Shown piece after piece: positions 1-13,345 of a stretch of 64,000 nt of DNA. How positions within the stretch are numbered: position 1 is the stretch's first letter; the number at the start of each line of letters is the position of its first letter. The stretch comes from Vitis vinifera (lineage: Eukaryota; Streptophyta; Magnoliopsida; Vitales; Vitaceae): NCBI RefSeq assembly GCF_030704535.1, contig NC_081822.1:33463501-33527500 (forward strand), given 5' to 3'. The notes below the pieces were generated by a model, which worked only from the letters and a program-made list of their open reading frames with translations, made no database searches and was not told where the DNA came from. The translations under genes were made by a program, and so were the position numbers.

Positions 1-3000
1 TGTTATCAAGCAACATGTGTGAGGATTGTTCCCCACGTTTGGAAAAAGTAAGATAGACACCCTTGTACACCCTTGTACTTTTAGTACATTGGCCTTGTAC
101 ACTTAGTGTAAATGCCTTGTCCAGTCATCAAATCCCTAATAGGTACATATTTCCAAGTGAATATGGGTGGGTAACCAATGTTTCCATTACCATGGACTAG
201 GGAAAATGACACAAAAGGTTACCCTAATTTCGGTTCATATTCATCATTACTAGGAAAGCTAATAGGATGAATGAACATGGTAGACATCAATTAAATTGCA
301 TGCAATGCGTGTGTTATCAAGCAACATGTGTGAGGATTGTTCCCCACGTTTGGAAAAAGTAAGATAGACACCCTTGTACACCGTTGTACTTTTAGTACAT
401 TGGCCTTGTACACTTAGTGTAAATGCCTTGTCCAGTCACCAAATCCCTAATAGGTACATATTTCCAAGTGAATATGGGTGGGTAACCAATGTTTCCATTA
501 CCATGGACTAGGGAAAATGACACAAAAGGTTACCCTAATTTCGGTTCATATTCATCATTACTAGGAAAGCTAATAGGATGAATGAACATGGTAGACATCA
601 ATTAAATTGCATGCAATGCGTGTGTTATCAAGCAACATGTGTGAGGATTGTTCCCCACGTTTGGAAAAAGTAAGATAGACACCCTTGTACACCCTTGTAC
701 TTTTAGTACATTGGCCTTGTACACTTAGTGTAAATGCCTTGTCCAGTCATCAAATCCCTAATAGGTACATATTTCCAAGTGAATATGGGTGGGTAACCAA
801 TGTTTCCATTACCATGGACTAGGGAAAATGACACAAAAGGTTACCCTAATTTCGGTTCATATTCATCATTACTAGGAAAGCTAATAGGATGAATGAACAT
901 GGTAGACATCAATTAAATTGCATGCAATGCGTGTGTTATCAAGCAACATGTGTGAGGATTGTTCCCGACGTTTGGAAAAAGTAAGATAGACACCCTTGTA
1001 CACCCTTGTACTTTTAGTACATTGGCCTTGTACACTTAGTGTAAATGCCTTGTCCAGTCACCAAATCCCTAATAGGTACATATTTCCAAGTGAATATGGG
1101 TGGGTAACCAAAGTTTCCATTACCATGGACTAGGGAAAATGACACAAAAGGTTACCCTAATTTCGGTTCATATTCATCATTACTAGGAAAGCTAATAGGA
1201 TGAATGAACATGGTAGACATCAATTAAATTGCATGCAATGCGTGTGTTATCAAGCAACATGTGTGAGGATTGTTCCCCACGTTTGGAAAAAGTAAGATAG
1301 ACACCCTTGTACACCCTTGTACTTTTAGTACATTGGCCTTGTACACTTAGTGTAAATGCCTTGTCCAGTCACCAAATCCCTAATAGGTACATATTTCCAA
1401 GTGAATATGGGTGGGTAACCAATGTTTCCATTACCATGGACTAGGAAAAATGACACAAAAGGTTACCCTAATTTCGGTACATATTCATCATTACTAGGGA
1501 AGCTAATAGGATGAATGAACATGGTAGACATCAATTAAATTGCATGCAATGCGTGTGTTATCAAGCAACATGTGTGAGGATTGTTCCTCACGTTTGGAAA
1601 AAGTAAGATACACACCCTTGTACACCCTTGTACTTTTAGTACATTGGCCTTGTACACTTAGTGTAAATGCCTTGTCCAGTCACCAAATCCCTAATAGGTA
1701 CATATTTCCAAGTGAATATGGGTGGTTAACCAATGTTTCCATTACCATGGACTAGGGAAAATGACACAAAAGGTTACCCTAATTTCGGTACATATTCATC
1801 ATTACTAGGGAAGCTAATAGGATGAATGAACATGGTAGACATCAATTAAATTGCATGCAATGCGTGTGTTATCAAGCAACATGTGTAAGGATTGTTCCCC
1901 ACGTTTGGAAAAAGTAAGATAGACACCCTTGTACACCCTTGTACTTTTAGTACATTGGCCTTGTACACTTAGTGTAAATGCCTTGTCCAGTCACCAAATC
2001 CCTAATAGGTACATATTTCCAAGTGAATATGGGTGGGTAACCAATGTTTCCATTACCATGGACTAGGGAAAATGACACAAAAGGTTACCCTAAGTTCGGT
2101 TCATATTCATCATTACTAGGGAAGCTAATAGGATGAATGAACATGGTAGACATCAATTAAATTGCGTGCAATGCGTGTGTTATCAAGCAACATGTGTGAG
2201 GATTGTTCCCCACGTTTGGAAAAAGTAAGATAAACACCCTTGTACACCCTTGTACTTTCAGTACATTGGCCTTGTACACTTAGTGTAAATGCCTTGTCCA
2301 GTCACCAAATCCCTAATAGGTACATATTTCCAAGTGAATATGGGTGGGTAACCAATGTTTCCATTACCATGGACTAGGGAAAATGACACAAAAGGTTACC
2401 CTAATTTCGGTTCATATTCATCATTACTAGGGAAGCTAATAGGATGAATGAACATGGTAGACATCAATTAAATTGCATGCAATGCGTGTGTTATCAAGCA
2501 ACATGTGTGAGGATTGTTCCCCACGTTTGGAAAAAGTAAGATAGACACCCTTGTACACCCTTGTACTTTTAGTACATTGGCCTTGTACACTTAGTGTAAA
2601 TGCCTTGTCCAGTCATCAAATCCCTAATAGGTACATATTTCCAAGTGAATATGGGTGGGTAACCAATGTTTCCATTACCATGGACTAGGGAAAATGACAC
2701 AAAAGGTTACCCTAATTCCGGTTCATATTCATCATTACTAGGAAAGCTAATAGGATGAATGAACATGGTAGACATCAATTAAATTGCATGCAATGCGTGT
2801 GTTATCAAGCAACATGTGTGAGGATTGTTCCCCACGTTTGGAAAAAGTAAGATAGACACCCTTGTACACCCTTGTACTTTTAGTACATTGGCCTTGTACA
2901 CTTAGTGTAAATGCCTTGTCCAGTCACCAAATCCCTAATAGGTACATATTTCCAAGTGAATATGGGTGGGTAACCAATGTTTCCATTACCATGGACTAGG

Positions 3001-6000
3001 GAAAATGACACAAAAGGTTACCCTAATTTCGGTTCATATTCATCATTACTAGGAAAGCTAATAGGATGAATGAACATGGTAGACATCAATTAAATTGCAT
3101 GCAATGCGTGTGTTATCAAGCAACATGTGTGAGGATTGTTCCCCACGTTTGGAAAAAGTAAGATAAACACCCTTGTACACCCTTGTAGTTTTAGTACATT
3201 GGCCTTGTACACTTAGTGTAAATGCCTTGTCCAGTCACCAAATCCCTAATAGGTACATATTTCCAAGTGAATATGGGTGGGTAACCAATGTTTCCATTAC
3301 CATGGACTAGGGAAAATGACACAAAAGGTTACCCTAATTTCGGTACATATTCATCATTACTAGGGAAGCTAATAGGATGAATGAACATGGTAGACATCAA
3401 TTAAATTGCATGCAATGCGTGTGTTATCAAGCAACATGTGTGAGGATTGTTCCTCACGTTTGGAAAAAGTAAGATACACACCCTTGTACACCCTTGTACT
3501 TTTAGTACATTGGCCTTGTACACTTAGTGTAAATGCCTTGTCCAGTCACCAAATCCCTAATAGGTACATATTTCCAAGTGAATATGGGTGGGTAACCAAT
3601 GTTTCCATTACCATGGACTAGGGAAAATGACACAAAAGGTTACCCTAATTTCGGTACATATTCATCATTACTAGGGAAGCTAATAGGATGAATGAACATG
3701 TTAGACATCAATTAAATTGCATGCAATGCGTGTGTTATCAAGCAACATGTGTGAGGATTGTTCCCCACGTTTGGAAAAAGTAAGATAGACACCCTTGTAC
3801 ACCCTTGTACTTTTAGTACATTGGCCTTGTACACTTAGTGTAAATGCCTTGTCCAGTCACCAAATCCCTAATAGGTACATATTTCCAAGTGAATATGGGT
3901 GGGTAACCAATGTTTCCATTACCATGGACTAGGGAAAATGACACAAAAGGTTACCCTAAGTTCGGTTCATATTCATCATTACTAGGGAAGCTAATAGGAT
4001 GAATGAACATGGTAGACATCAATTAAATTGCATGCAATGCGTGTGTTATCAAGCAACATGTGTGAGGATTGTTCCCCACGTTTGGAAAAAGTAAGATACA
4101 CACCCTTGTACACCCTTGTACTTTTAGTACATTGGCCTTGTACACTTAGTGTAAATGCCTTGTCGAGTCACCAAATCCTTAATAGGTACATATTTCCAAG
4201 TGAATATGGGTGGGTAACCAATGTTTCCATTACCATGGACTAGGGAAAATGACACAAAAGGTTACCCTAATTTCGGTTCATATTCATCATTACTAGGAAA
4301 GCTAATAGGATGAATGAACATGGTAGACATCAATTAAATTGCATGCAATGCGTGTGTTATCAAGCAACATGTGTGAGGATTGTTCCCGACGTTTGGAAAA
4401 AGTAAGATAGACACCCTTGTACACCCTTGTACTTTTAGTACATTGGCCTTGTACACTTAGTGTAAATGCCTTGTCCAGTCACCAAATCCCTAATAGGTAC
4501 ATATTTCCAAGTGAATATGGGTGGGTAACCAATGTTTCCATTACCATGGACTAGGGAAAATGACACAAAAGGTTACCCTAATTTCGGTTCATATTCATCA
4601 TTACTAGGAAAGCTAATAGGATGAATGAACATGTTAGACATCAATTAAATTGCATGCAATGCGTGTGTTATCAAGCAACATGTGTGAGGATTGTTCCCCA
4701 CGTTTGGAAAAAGTAAGATAGACACCCTTGTACACCCTTGTACTTTTAGTACATTGGCCTTGTACACTTAGTGTAAATGCCTTGTCCAGTCACCAAATCC
4801 CTAATAGGTACATATTTCCAAGTGAATATGGGTGGGTAACCAATGTTTCCATTACCATGGACTAGGGAAAATGACACAAAAGGTTACCCTAAGTTCGGTT
4901 CATATTCATCATTACTAGGGAAGCTAATAGGATGAATGAACATGGTAGACATCAATTAAATTGCATGCAATGCATGTGTTATCAAGCAACATGTGTGAGG
5001 ATTGTTCCCCACGTTTGGAAAAAGTAAGATAGACACCCTTGTACACCCTTGTACTTTTAGTACATTGGCCTTGTACACTTAGTGTAAATGCCTTGTCCAG
5101 TCACCAAATCCCTAATAGGTACATATTTCCAAGTGAATATGGGTGGGTAACCAATGTTTCCATTACCATGGACTAGGGAAAATGACACAAAAGGTTACCC
5201 TAATTTCGGTTCATATTCATCATTACTAGGGAAGCTAATAGGATGAATGAACATGGTAGACATCAATTAAATTGCATGCAATGCGTGTGTTATCAAGCAA
5301 CATGTGTGAGGATTGTTCCCCACGTTTGGAAAAAGTAAGATAAACACCCTTGTACACCCTTGTAGTTTTAGTACATTGGCCTTGTACACTTAGTGTAAAT
5401 GCCTTGTCCAGTCACCAAATCCCTAATAGGTACATATTTCCAAGTGAATATGGGTAGGTAACCAATGTTTCCATTACCATGGACTAGGGAAAATGACACA
5501 AAAGGTTACCCTAATTTCGGTTCATATTCATCATTACTAGGGAAGCTAATAGGATGAATGAACATGGTAGACATCAATTAAATTGCATGCAATGCGTGTG
5601 TTATCAAGCAACATGTGTGAGGATTGTTCCCCACGTTTGGAAAAAGTAAGATAAACACCCTTGTACACCCTTGTACTTTCAGTACATTGGCCTTGTACAC
5701 TTAGTGTAAATGCCTTGTCCAGTCACCAAATCCCTAATAGGTACATATTTCCAAGTGAATATGGGTGGGTAACCAATGTTTCCATTACCATGGACTAGGG
5801 AAAATGACACAAAAGGTTACCCTAATTTCGGTTCATATTCATCATTACTAGGGAAGCTAATAGGATGAATGAACATGGTAGACATCAATTAAATTGCATG
5901 CAATGCGTGTGTTATCAAGCAACATGTGTGAGGATTGTTCCCCACGTTTGGAAAAAGTAAGATAGACACCCTTGTACACCCTTGTACTTTTAGTACATTG

Positions 6001-8195
6001 GCCTTGTACACTTAGTGTAAATGCCTTGTCCAATCATCAAATCCCTAATAGGTACATATTTCCAAGTGAATATGGGTGGGTAACCAATGTTTCCATTACC
6101 ATGGACTAGGGAAAATGACACAAAAGGTTACCCTAATTTCGGTTCATATTCATCATTACTAGGAAAGCTAATAGGATGAATGAACATGGTAGACATCAAT
6201 TAAATTGCATGCAATGCGTGTGTTATCAAGCAACATGTGTGAGGATTGTTCCCCACGTTTGGAAAAAGTAAGATAGACACCCTTGTACACCGTTGTACTT
6301 TTAGTACATTGGCCTTGTACACTTAGTGTAAATGCCTTGTCCAGTCACCAAATCCCTAATAGGTACATATTTCCAAGTGAATATGGGTGGGTAACCAATG
6401 TTTCCATTACCATGGACTAGGGAAAATGACACAAAAGGTTACCCTAATTTCGGTTCATATTCATCATTACTAGGGAAGCTAATAGGATGAATGAACATGG
6501 TAGACATCAATTAAATTGCATGCAATGCGTGTGTTATCAAGCAACATGTGTGAGGATTGTTCCCCACGTTTGGAAAAAGTAAGATAGACACCCTTGTACA
6601 CCCTTGTACTTTTAGTACATTGGCCTTGTACACTTAGTGTAAATGCCTTGTCGAGTCACCAAATCCTTAATAGGTACATATTTCCAAGTGAATATGGGTG
6701 GGTAACCAATGTTTCCATTACCATGGACTAGGGAAAATGACACAAAAGGTTACCCTAATTTCGGTTCATATTCATCATTACTAGGAAAGCTAATAGGATG
6801 AATGAACATGGTAGACATCAATTAAATTGCATGCAATGCGTGTGTTATCAAGCAACATGTGTGAGGATTGTTCCCCACGTTTGGAAAAAGTAAGATAGAC
6901 ACCCTTGTACACCTTTGTACTTTTAGTACATTGGCCTTGTACACTTAGTGTAAATGCCTTGTCCAGTTACCAAATCCCTAATAGGTACATATTTCCAAGT
7001 GAATATGGGTGGGTAACCAATGTTTCCATTACCATGGACTAGGGAAAATGACACAAAAGGTTACCCTAATTTCGGTACATATTCATCATTACTAGGGAAG
7101 CTAATAGGATGAATGAACATGGTAGACATCAATTAAATTGCATGCAATGCGTGTGTTATCAAGCAACATGTGTGAGGATTGTTCCCCACGTTTGGAAAAA
7201 GTAAGATAAACACCCTTGTACACCCTTGTAGTTTTAGTACATTGGCCTTGTACACTTAGTGTAAATGCCTTGTCCAGTCACCAAATCCCTAATAGGTACA
7301 TATTTCCAAGTGAATATGGGTGGGTAACCAATGTTTCCATTACCATGGACTAGGGAAAATGACACAAAAGGTTACCCTAATTTCGGTTCATATTCATCAT
7401 TACTAGGGAAGCTAATAGGATGAATGAACATGGTAGACATCAATTAAATTGCATGCAATGCGTGTGTTATCAAGCAACATGTGTGAGGATTGTTCCCCAC
7501 GTTTGGAAAAAGTAAGATAGACACCCTTGTACACCTTTGTACTTTTAGTACATTAGCCTTGTACACTTAGTGTAAATGCCTTGTCCAGTTACCAAATCCC
7601 TAATAGGTACATATTTCCAAGTGAATATGGGTGGGTAACCAATGTTTCCATTACCATGGACTAGGGAAAATGACACAAAAGGTTACCCTAATTTCGGTAC
7701 ATATTCATCATTACTAGGGAAGCTAATAGGATGAATGAACAGGGTAGACATCAATTAAATTGCATGCAATGCGTGTGTTATCAAGCAACATGTGTGAGGA
7801 TTGTTCCCCACGTTTGGAAAAAGTAAGATACACACCCTTGTACACCCTTGTACTTTTAGTACATTGGCCTTGTACACTTAGTGTAAATGCCTTGTCCAGT
7901 CACCAAATGCCTAATAGGTACATATTTCCAAGTGAATATGGGTGGGTAACCAATGTTTCCATTACCATGGACTAGGGAAAATGACACAAAAGGTTACCCT
8001 AAGTTCGGTTCATATTCATCATTACTAGGGAAGCTAATAGGATGAATGAACATGGTAAACATCAATTAAATTGCATGCAATGCGTGTGTTATCAAGCAAC
8101 ATGTGTGAGGATTGTTCCCCACGTTTGGAAAAAGTAAGATAGACACCCTTGTACACCCTTGTACTTTTAGTACATTGGCCTTGTACACTTAGTTT
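1..8195. repeat. 311-bp satellite array, about 26 tandem units
   Basis: A motif beginning TTGCATGCAATGCG recurs exactly every 311 bp (296, 607, 918, 1229, 1540 and so on to 8071), and the window opens inside a unit. Units differ by only a few bases, so the array has been homogenised recently. Each unit holds CTTGTACA-type words and the near-palindrome ACACTTAGTGT. Shared variants (TAAGTTCGG in the units at 1851, 3717, 4650 and 7760; GTACTTTCAG in those at 2162 and 5583) recur at multiples of 311 bp without one fixed higher-order period, as expected from unequal exchange of blocks. A 71-codon frame open in four units starts at TTG and is closed in most units, so it is not a gene. I do not recognise the family; a pericentromeric, knob-like or subtelomeric location is possible but not shown. 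Confidence 0.97.
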
Positions 8196-9540
8196 AAAAA
8201 CCTTGTACACTTGCAGAAATTCCACATAGATACAACAAAACTAGTGCATATGGCCAGGTTAACCACGTTCCAATGTCATGGCTCACTGAAAAGGGGAAAA
8301 ATGACACCAAATCGAGGTTCCTATTCATCATAAGCGCGCTATCTCATCCAATGAATGTGTACGAAGGGAAATGAGGAATGTCCCCCTTGGAAAAAATAAA
8401 TGAGCAAGCAATTTTTTCAAAAGCATTTGAAATCCTTCAAGATAGGCACCCTTGTACACACTTGTACAGTTAGCACATTTGCTTTGTACACTTAGTGTAA
8501 ATGCCTTGTCCAGTCACCAAATCCCTAATAGGTACATATTTTCAAGTGAATATGGGTGGGTAACCAATGTTTCCATTACCATGGACTAGGGAAAATGACA
8601 CAAAAGGTTACCCTAATTTCGGTTCATATTCATCATTACTAGGGAAGCTAATAGGATGAATGAACATGGTAGACATCAATTAAATTGCATGCAATGCGTG
8701 TGTTATCAAGCAACATGTATGAGGATTGTTCCCCACATTTGGAAAAAGTAAGATACACACCCTTGTACACCCTTGTACTTTTAGTACATTGGCCTTGTAC
8801 ACTTAGTTTAAATGCCTTGTACACTTGCAGAAATTCCACATAGATACAACAGAACTAGTGCATATGGCCAGGTTAACCACGTTCCAATGTCATGGCTCAC
8901 TGAAAAGGGGAAAAATGACACCAAATCGAGGTTCTTATTCATTATAAGCGCGCTATCTCATCCAATGAATGTGTAGAAATGTAAATGAGGAATGTCTATG
9001 AGGAATGTCACCCTTAGAAGAATAAAATGAGCAAGCAATTTATTCAAAACCATTTGAAATCCTTCAACATATGTAGCATTGTACACACTTTTACAGTTAC
9101 CACATTTGCATTGTACACTTAGTGTAAATGTCTTATACAATGCCAAAAATTTGACATACCTAAAACTAATAGCGTGCATATGGGTGAGCTACCATGTTCC
9201 AATGTGATGCCTAAGGGAAAATGGGGAAGGGAAAAGGGGGAAGTGAAACCCAATATAGGTTCTTATTCATCATTATTGTCGTTGGTCATCCAATCAACAT
9301 GTATGAAGTAATAAAATTGAAGGGGATCAGTGCGTGATCAAGGAATGTGTGTGAGGGAATGTTCCTCATCCTTTCAAAATGGAAATGATTTTAAAACATT
9401 GCAAATACTTCAACATAGGTACATTTGTACACCCTTGTACATTAAGCACAGGTACCTTGTACACTTAGTGTAAATGTCTTGTACACAGACATAAATTCCA
9501 TACAACCACTACTGAATGTATACTCATGCATAGGTTAATC
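8196..9540. repeat. Diverged edge units of the 311-bp satellite
   Basis: The array loses its regularity here. Two stretches (about 8196-8460 and 8806-9115) share a divergent version, with GCATATGGCCAGG and ATAAGCGCGCTATCTCATCC, separated by a canonical half-unit at about 8485-8805. Past 9115 still weaker copies keep GTACACTTAGTGTAAATG and the CCTTGTACA words. Spacing is close to 300 bp. Unit similarity therefore falls stepwise from left to right, as expected at the edge of a satellite where homogenisation no longer reaches. No gene was seen. Confidence 0.9.
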
Positions 9541-10889
9541 ATGATTGCAATATTTTGGTTAATAAAATAAGGAAAAACTGAAGTCTCAATTTGTTCCCTA
9601 TACTTTTGTAACAATACAAGGAAATTAAATAATAGCAATTTGTCCATTAATGTGAAGTTATTCGAAGTTAATTCCAACTTTCTAGCTAGAATTCAAAAGA
9701 AGATTATATGTTAAGCATGGCAAATTATTATTCAAACATATATTTTATTCAGTAAAAAGCATGCCTAAAGATGGGTTCCATTCAACTAGTGAACAGCTTT
9801 TTAAACATCACATGTGGCACCAGGCCTAACAATTGTCTACAATTTACGAGGAAACTCTGAAGAAGACCAAAATGCTTCTAACTGTGGCTCACTTTTAGAG
9901 TACTCACCATTTTCTCATCCAGCCAATTCTTCAGAGCCAAACAGGGAGACATTATTTTCTTTTGTCTGCAATTCTCCTTCTCATCCATTCTCTCCTAATC
10001 CAGAATTTTCATTTCTAAACCTGCTTCAATTTAATGCCAATGATTAGCAATTTCAAGCTTCCTGTTTATTCCCATAAACACTAAATATTTCCAATTAAAA
10101 TTACATGAGATAAATGTGGATGACATTTACACCAAACTAATTGGGCACAAATTAATTTTTTAATTCATTTTTTGCAAGAAGATACATTGCTCAACGAAAT
10201 AAGAATTGTTTCAGATACTAAACAAAAAAACGAGAAAGGAAAAGTTGGGTCGAGTGGCCTAAGACAAGAAAAATATTCAAAAAGAAAATTTAGGAATTCA
10301 AGCAGAAACTAGTAAAACAAAATCAATGCCATTTGTTTTACTTGTTAATAGGAAATTAATACATAGTCAATAGTAGTAGGTACTTGTTAGCTGTCCAATC
10401 TGTGGAGTGTATCATCTCCACCCCTTCTTTCCTTCTGTAACATCAAAGATTAGGCCAAAATTTAGATTACATTCCGAAGGACTTTATTGGTAGAATCCAG
10501 GTGGTGTGTATGATTAAACCCCCCCCCCCCTGCTAACATTCTCAATCCTAGTAAATTTCCAACCTTCACTGCTGAAAGAAAGGACCTCTCACCTACCTAA
10601 TCTATACCCAGAAACCAATCCAGAAACCAATAGAAAATGACAGGGATTAATTGTTACCAATATAAAATTCTGGGTTTAGTGTGAAAGGGGGAGAAAGAGG
10701 ACAATTTTTCAAGTTGGATCAGCAAACCAATGTTCTGAGTACATTCAACACATAGAGCATATGCCAAACACAACAACAATTATTCTTTTTTTTTTTTGTT
10801 TTTTGGCAATCCAATAGAAATACGGAACTTAAATTCTAGAAGTGAAAAAATGGAAGAATGCAAAACAATCTCAGAATAGGGAATGGATA
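9541..10889. other. Intergenic, no gene recognised
   Basis: This is AT-rich DNA between the satellite and the quinone-reductase relic. It contains a 77-codon open frame at 9814-10047 (plus) with no recognisable domain, and a run of about a dozen C residues near 10519-10530. I found no convincing gene, RNA or transposon end. Confidence 0.6.
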
Positions 10890-11054
10890 TTAAGCTGCTT
10901 CCTTGAGCTTCTTTGTGATGCCAGCAATGTACTTCCCCTGGTGGAAACCTTGCTCCAATTCGAGCTCAGATGGTTGTCTTGAGCCGTCCCCGGCGTAAGT
11001 TCCTGCACCGTAGGGACTCCCACCTTTCACCTTCTCCATCTCAAATGCTCCCAT
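10890..11054 (-). pseudogene. Orphan C-terminal exon of an FQR1/WrbA-like NAD(P)H:quinone reductase
   Basis: The minus strand encodes 54 residues ending in a stop at 10890-10892. The piece contains [18 protein letters not shown], then [20 protein letters not shown], the characteristic C-terminus of plant FQR1-type flavodoxin-like quinone reductases. These are cytosolic or plasma-membrane FMN enzymes of about 200 residues that reduce quinones by two electrons. Only the last quarter is present. A TAA codon lies directly upstream of the ATG, and no flavodoxin-like N-terminal exon was found in the next kilobase of upstream sequence (plus-strand coordinates increasing). It is therefore an exon fragment or truncated retrocopy. 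The match to the family end is strong; non-function is inferred from truncation. Confidence 0.85.
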
Positions 11055-11075
11055 TTATTCTGTCTGGACGATGAT

Positions 11076-11183
11076 GATAAAATACCTACAAACGCCTCAA
11101 CTTGATAAAATCAAAATATCAGCAAATAATTCAGACCCCCATCATTTGGATTTGGGAATGATCGTTGATAAAATACCTACAAA
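11076..11183. repeat. Short direct repeat, two 17-bp copies 91 bp apart
   Basis: The word GATAAAATACCTACAAA occurs at 11076-11092 and 11167-11183. The stretch 11055-11438 otherwise has no recognised gene. A 77-codon frame at 11071-11304 covers the repeats and has no known domain. Confidence 0.8.
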
Positions 11184-13345
11184 AGCTTTTTTGAAATCCT
11201 CACAATCCTTGGCTGCTGAAGAAAGTGATTGGGGGACAGTTAAGGTCGGCATCGTTTGTGCGTATGTTGTTTACAGAGGGAGAGAAAATGGTAGGAAGAT
11301 TTAGAATTTTCACTCTGGTGACATGGCATTTCACGTTTACCAGCTGTGAAACCCATTATTTTACAACAATTTGAGTTGGAAATGTAAAGGGCATTTTCGT
11401 CTGTTAACATTTGATATCCTTATCATTAATTAGGTCAGTTAGATGAACCATTTCTTAATTTTTGGGCCCAGCTGGGCCCAAAACACAATTCTCCCATTGA
11501 TGAAGTGGGGAAGCAGTACATAAACCAGCCACAAGTGATCTGACTCCACCTTTCCCTTAAGATGATTTGGACAAGTGTAAACACCTAAGGAGGAAGAAGC
11601 GTGATTGGATGTGGAATAGAACAAGGTACATGATCTCCAAAAAAGACCAAAAAAATCGGCAAGTGACACAAGACCCGGCCTGGGAACAGTGACAACACAC
11701 AAAGCAAGACCCAGGAAGTTGGAATTAAACCAATTTGGAGGTAGCTCTGCTTTTACTTCAGTCCCTGAGCTCTGGTACCTTATCCAGTCTGGTATTCTAC
11801 TCCCAAAAATAACTGCACTGAGTGCAGGAACTAAAAGGCCATCCTGTAGAATGAACATGATGAGGATGTTAGCAGAGATAGAAATTGCTTGCTGCTTTAC
11901 TATCTTAAATCATTGGACATTTATTTTACACTACCACAAATGAAATTAAATTGTGCATTATTTAGTGGGAAATTGAATTATGATATACCGGAGGAAAATC
12001 TCACCCGATTTATTGGGCAATAGATATGTTCCTTCAATCTGACAGTCATTAGTAGGGAGCCAAATGATTGATTTGAGATTGTTTCCAATGATGTGCAATT
12101 ACGAGCCATTATACTACGTATGCTTGTTGGAAGCTCTGGCAGTGCTTGCAATCTTTTACAATTTTCCAACCCAAGCATTTTCAAGCGAGGAAGTCGGTTG
12201 ATATTTGAAGGCAGAGTAACAAAGTTGTTCTCACTTAAATCTAAATCTTCCAGTGAAGATAAGAAGCCAAGACTATCAAGAGTTGCTCCATCTGATATAT
12301 TGCAGGCACTTAGGCTTAGAGTTTTTAAGGAGCTTAAACTTGACAAAGGAGACAATACGAAACTATTGAAATTTGAACTTCTTCTTGGCAACAACCATGA
12401 AGTAGATAGTGGTGGTCCTTTACATCCCTCAAAGGATAATATTTCAAGGTTTCTCAATAGCAGTTCCATCCGCACAAAACTCCTTCAACATTTCTAAGTT
12501 CCCAAAATTCTCAAGTAACTCTTCAAATTTCGAGCAACCACAAAGAATAAATATTTCAAGGCATTTCAAATCACAAATGCAACTTGGAAGACTCTTGAGC
12601 ATTTTGCACTTTTTCAAAACTCAAGAAATTGAGTTTGTTCAAATCTCCAAGGGATGGGTGAACCTTATACAAAGATATACAACCTTTTAAAACTAACCGT
12701 TCAAGGTTGGTAACCCTTGAGAAATCCAGGGTTTCTGTTAAGAATTTGGAGTGCTTGAGATTCATGAACTTCAAGTTTTCAAGAACCTGCAGTGAAAGAA
12801 ACAAGGCTTAAGAAGATGATTTTTCATGAACGCTACATACAATCTAAATAAAATAACATGGATAAATCATAGCGATACCTTGGTCCCTTTCCAAAGTTGT
12901 TTTATTTGGCTATAAGGCATGCTGAGGTCAACAAGATTCTTGAGGTTAAAATCATTGGGCAGTGATTTCAAAGGGTATTCATACCAATATAGGTGCCTCA
13001 GTTTTTCTCAGTGAAATTTAAAACCTTGGGAAAAGTGCACTTTACACTTCTCTCTTTTGGAGTCCATGAGAAAATTCAATGTATAGACTTTGAGCAATCT
13101 GAGCCTATTCATCGGTGCAAAAGCTTCATTAGTGAAATTTATCTCTTTCAAACTGGACAAGTCAAGGGATATTCCTTCAACGTCTTTGGTTCCCTAGCAG
13201 GAAAGAGTAATGGATAAGTGAGCAAAATCATATACATACTAAACTACGCAATTAAACAAAGTTGGTACTTCCTAAGTTGCACTTTAGACCAACCTAATTA
13301 CCTATATATATATATAAAAAAAGGGTTTATACATTTGTCTCTTAC

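Noticed and set aside
1540..7975. Four 71-codon open frames in the satellite (1540, 3406, 4028, 7760)
   Set aside because: They begin at TTG, lie in phase with the 311-bp unit and are closed by single changes in most other units. They are a by-product of the repeat.
8034..9179. 63-73-codon minus-strand frames in the diverged satellite units
   Set aside because: They fall entirely in repeat sequence, have no domain and differ in length between units.
11689..12690. Plus-strand frames of 84-134 codons opposite the TNL
   Set aside because: They are antisense shadows of the post-LRR and LRR exons; the minus strand carries the recognised protein sequence and splice sites.
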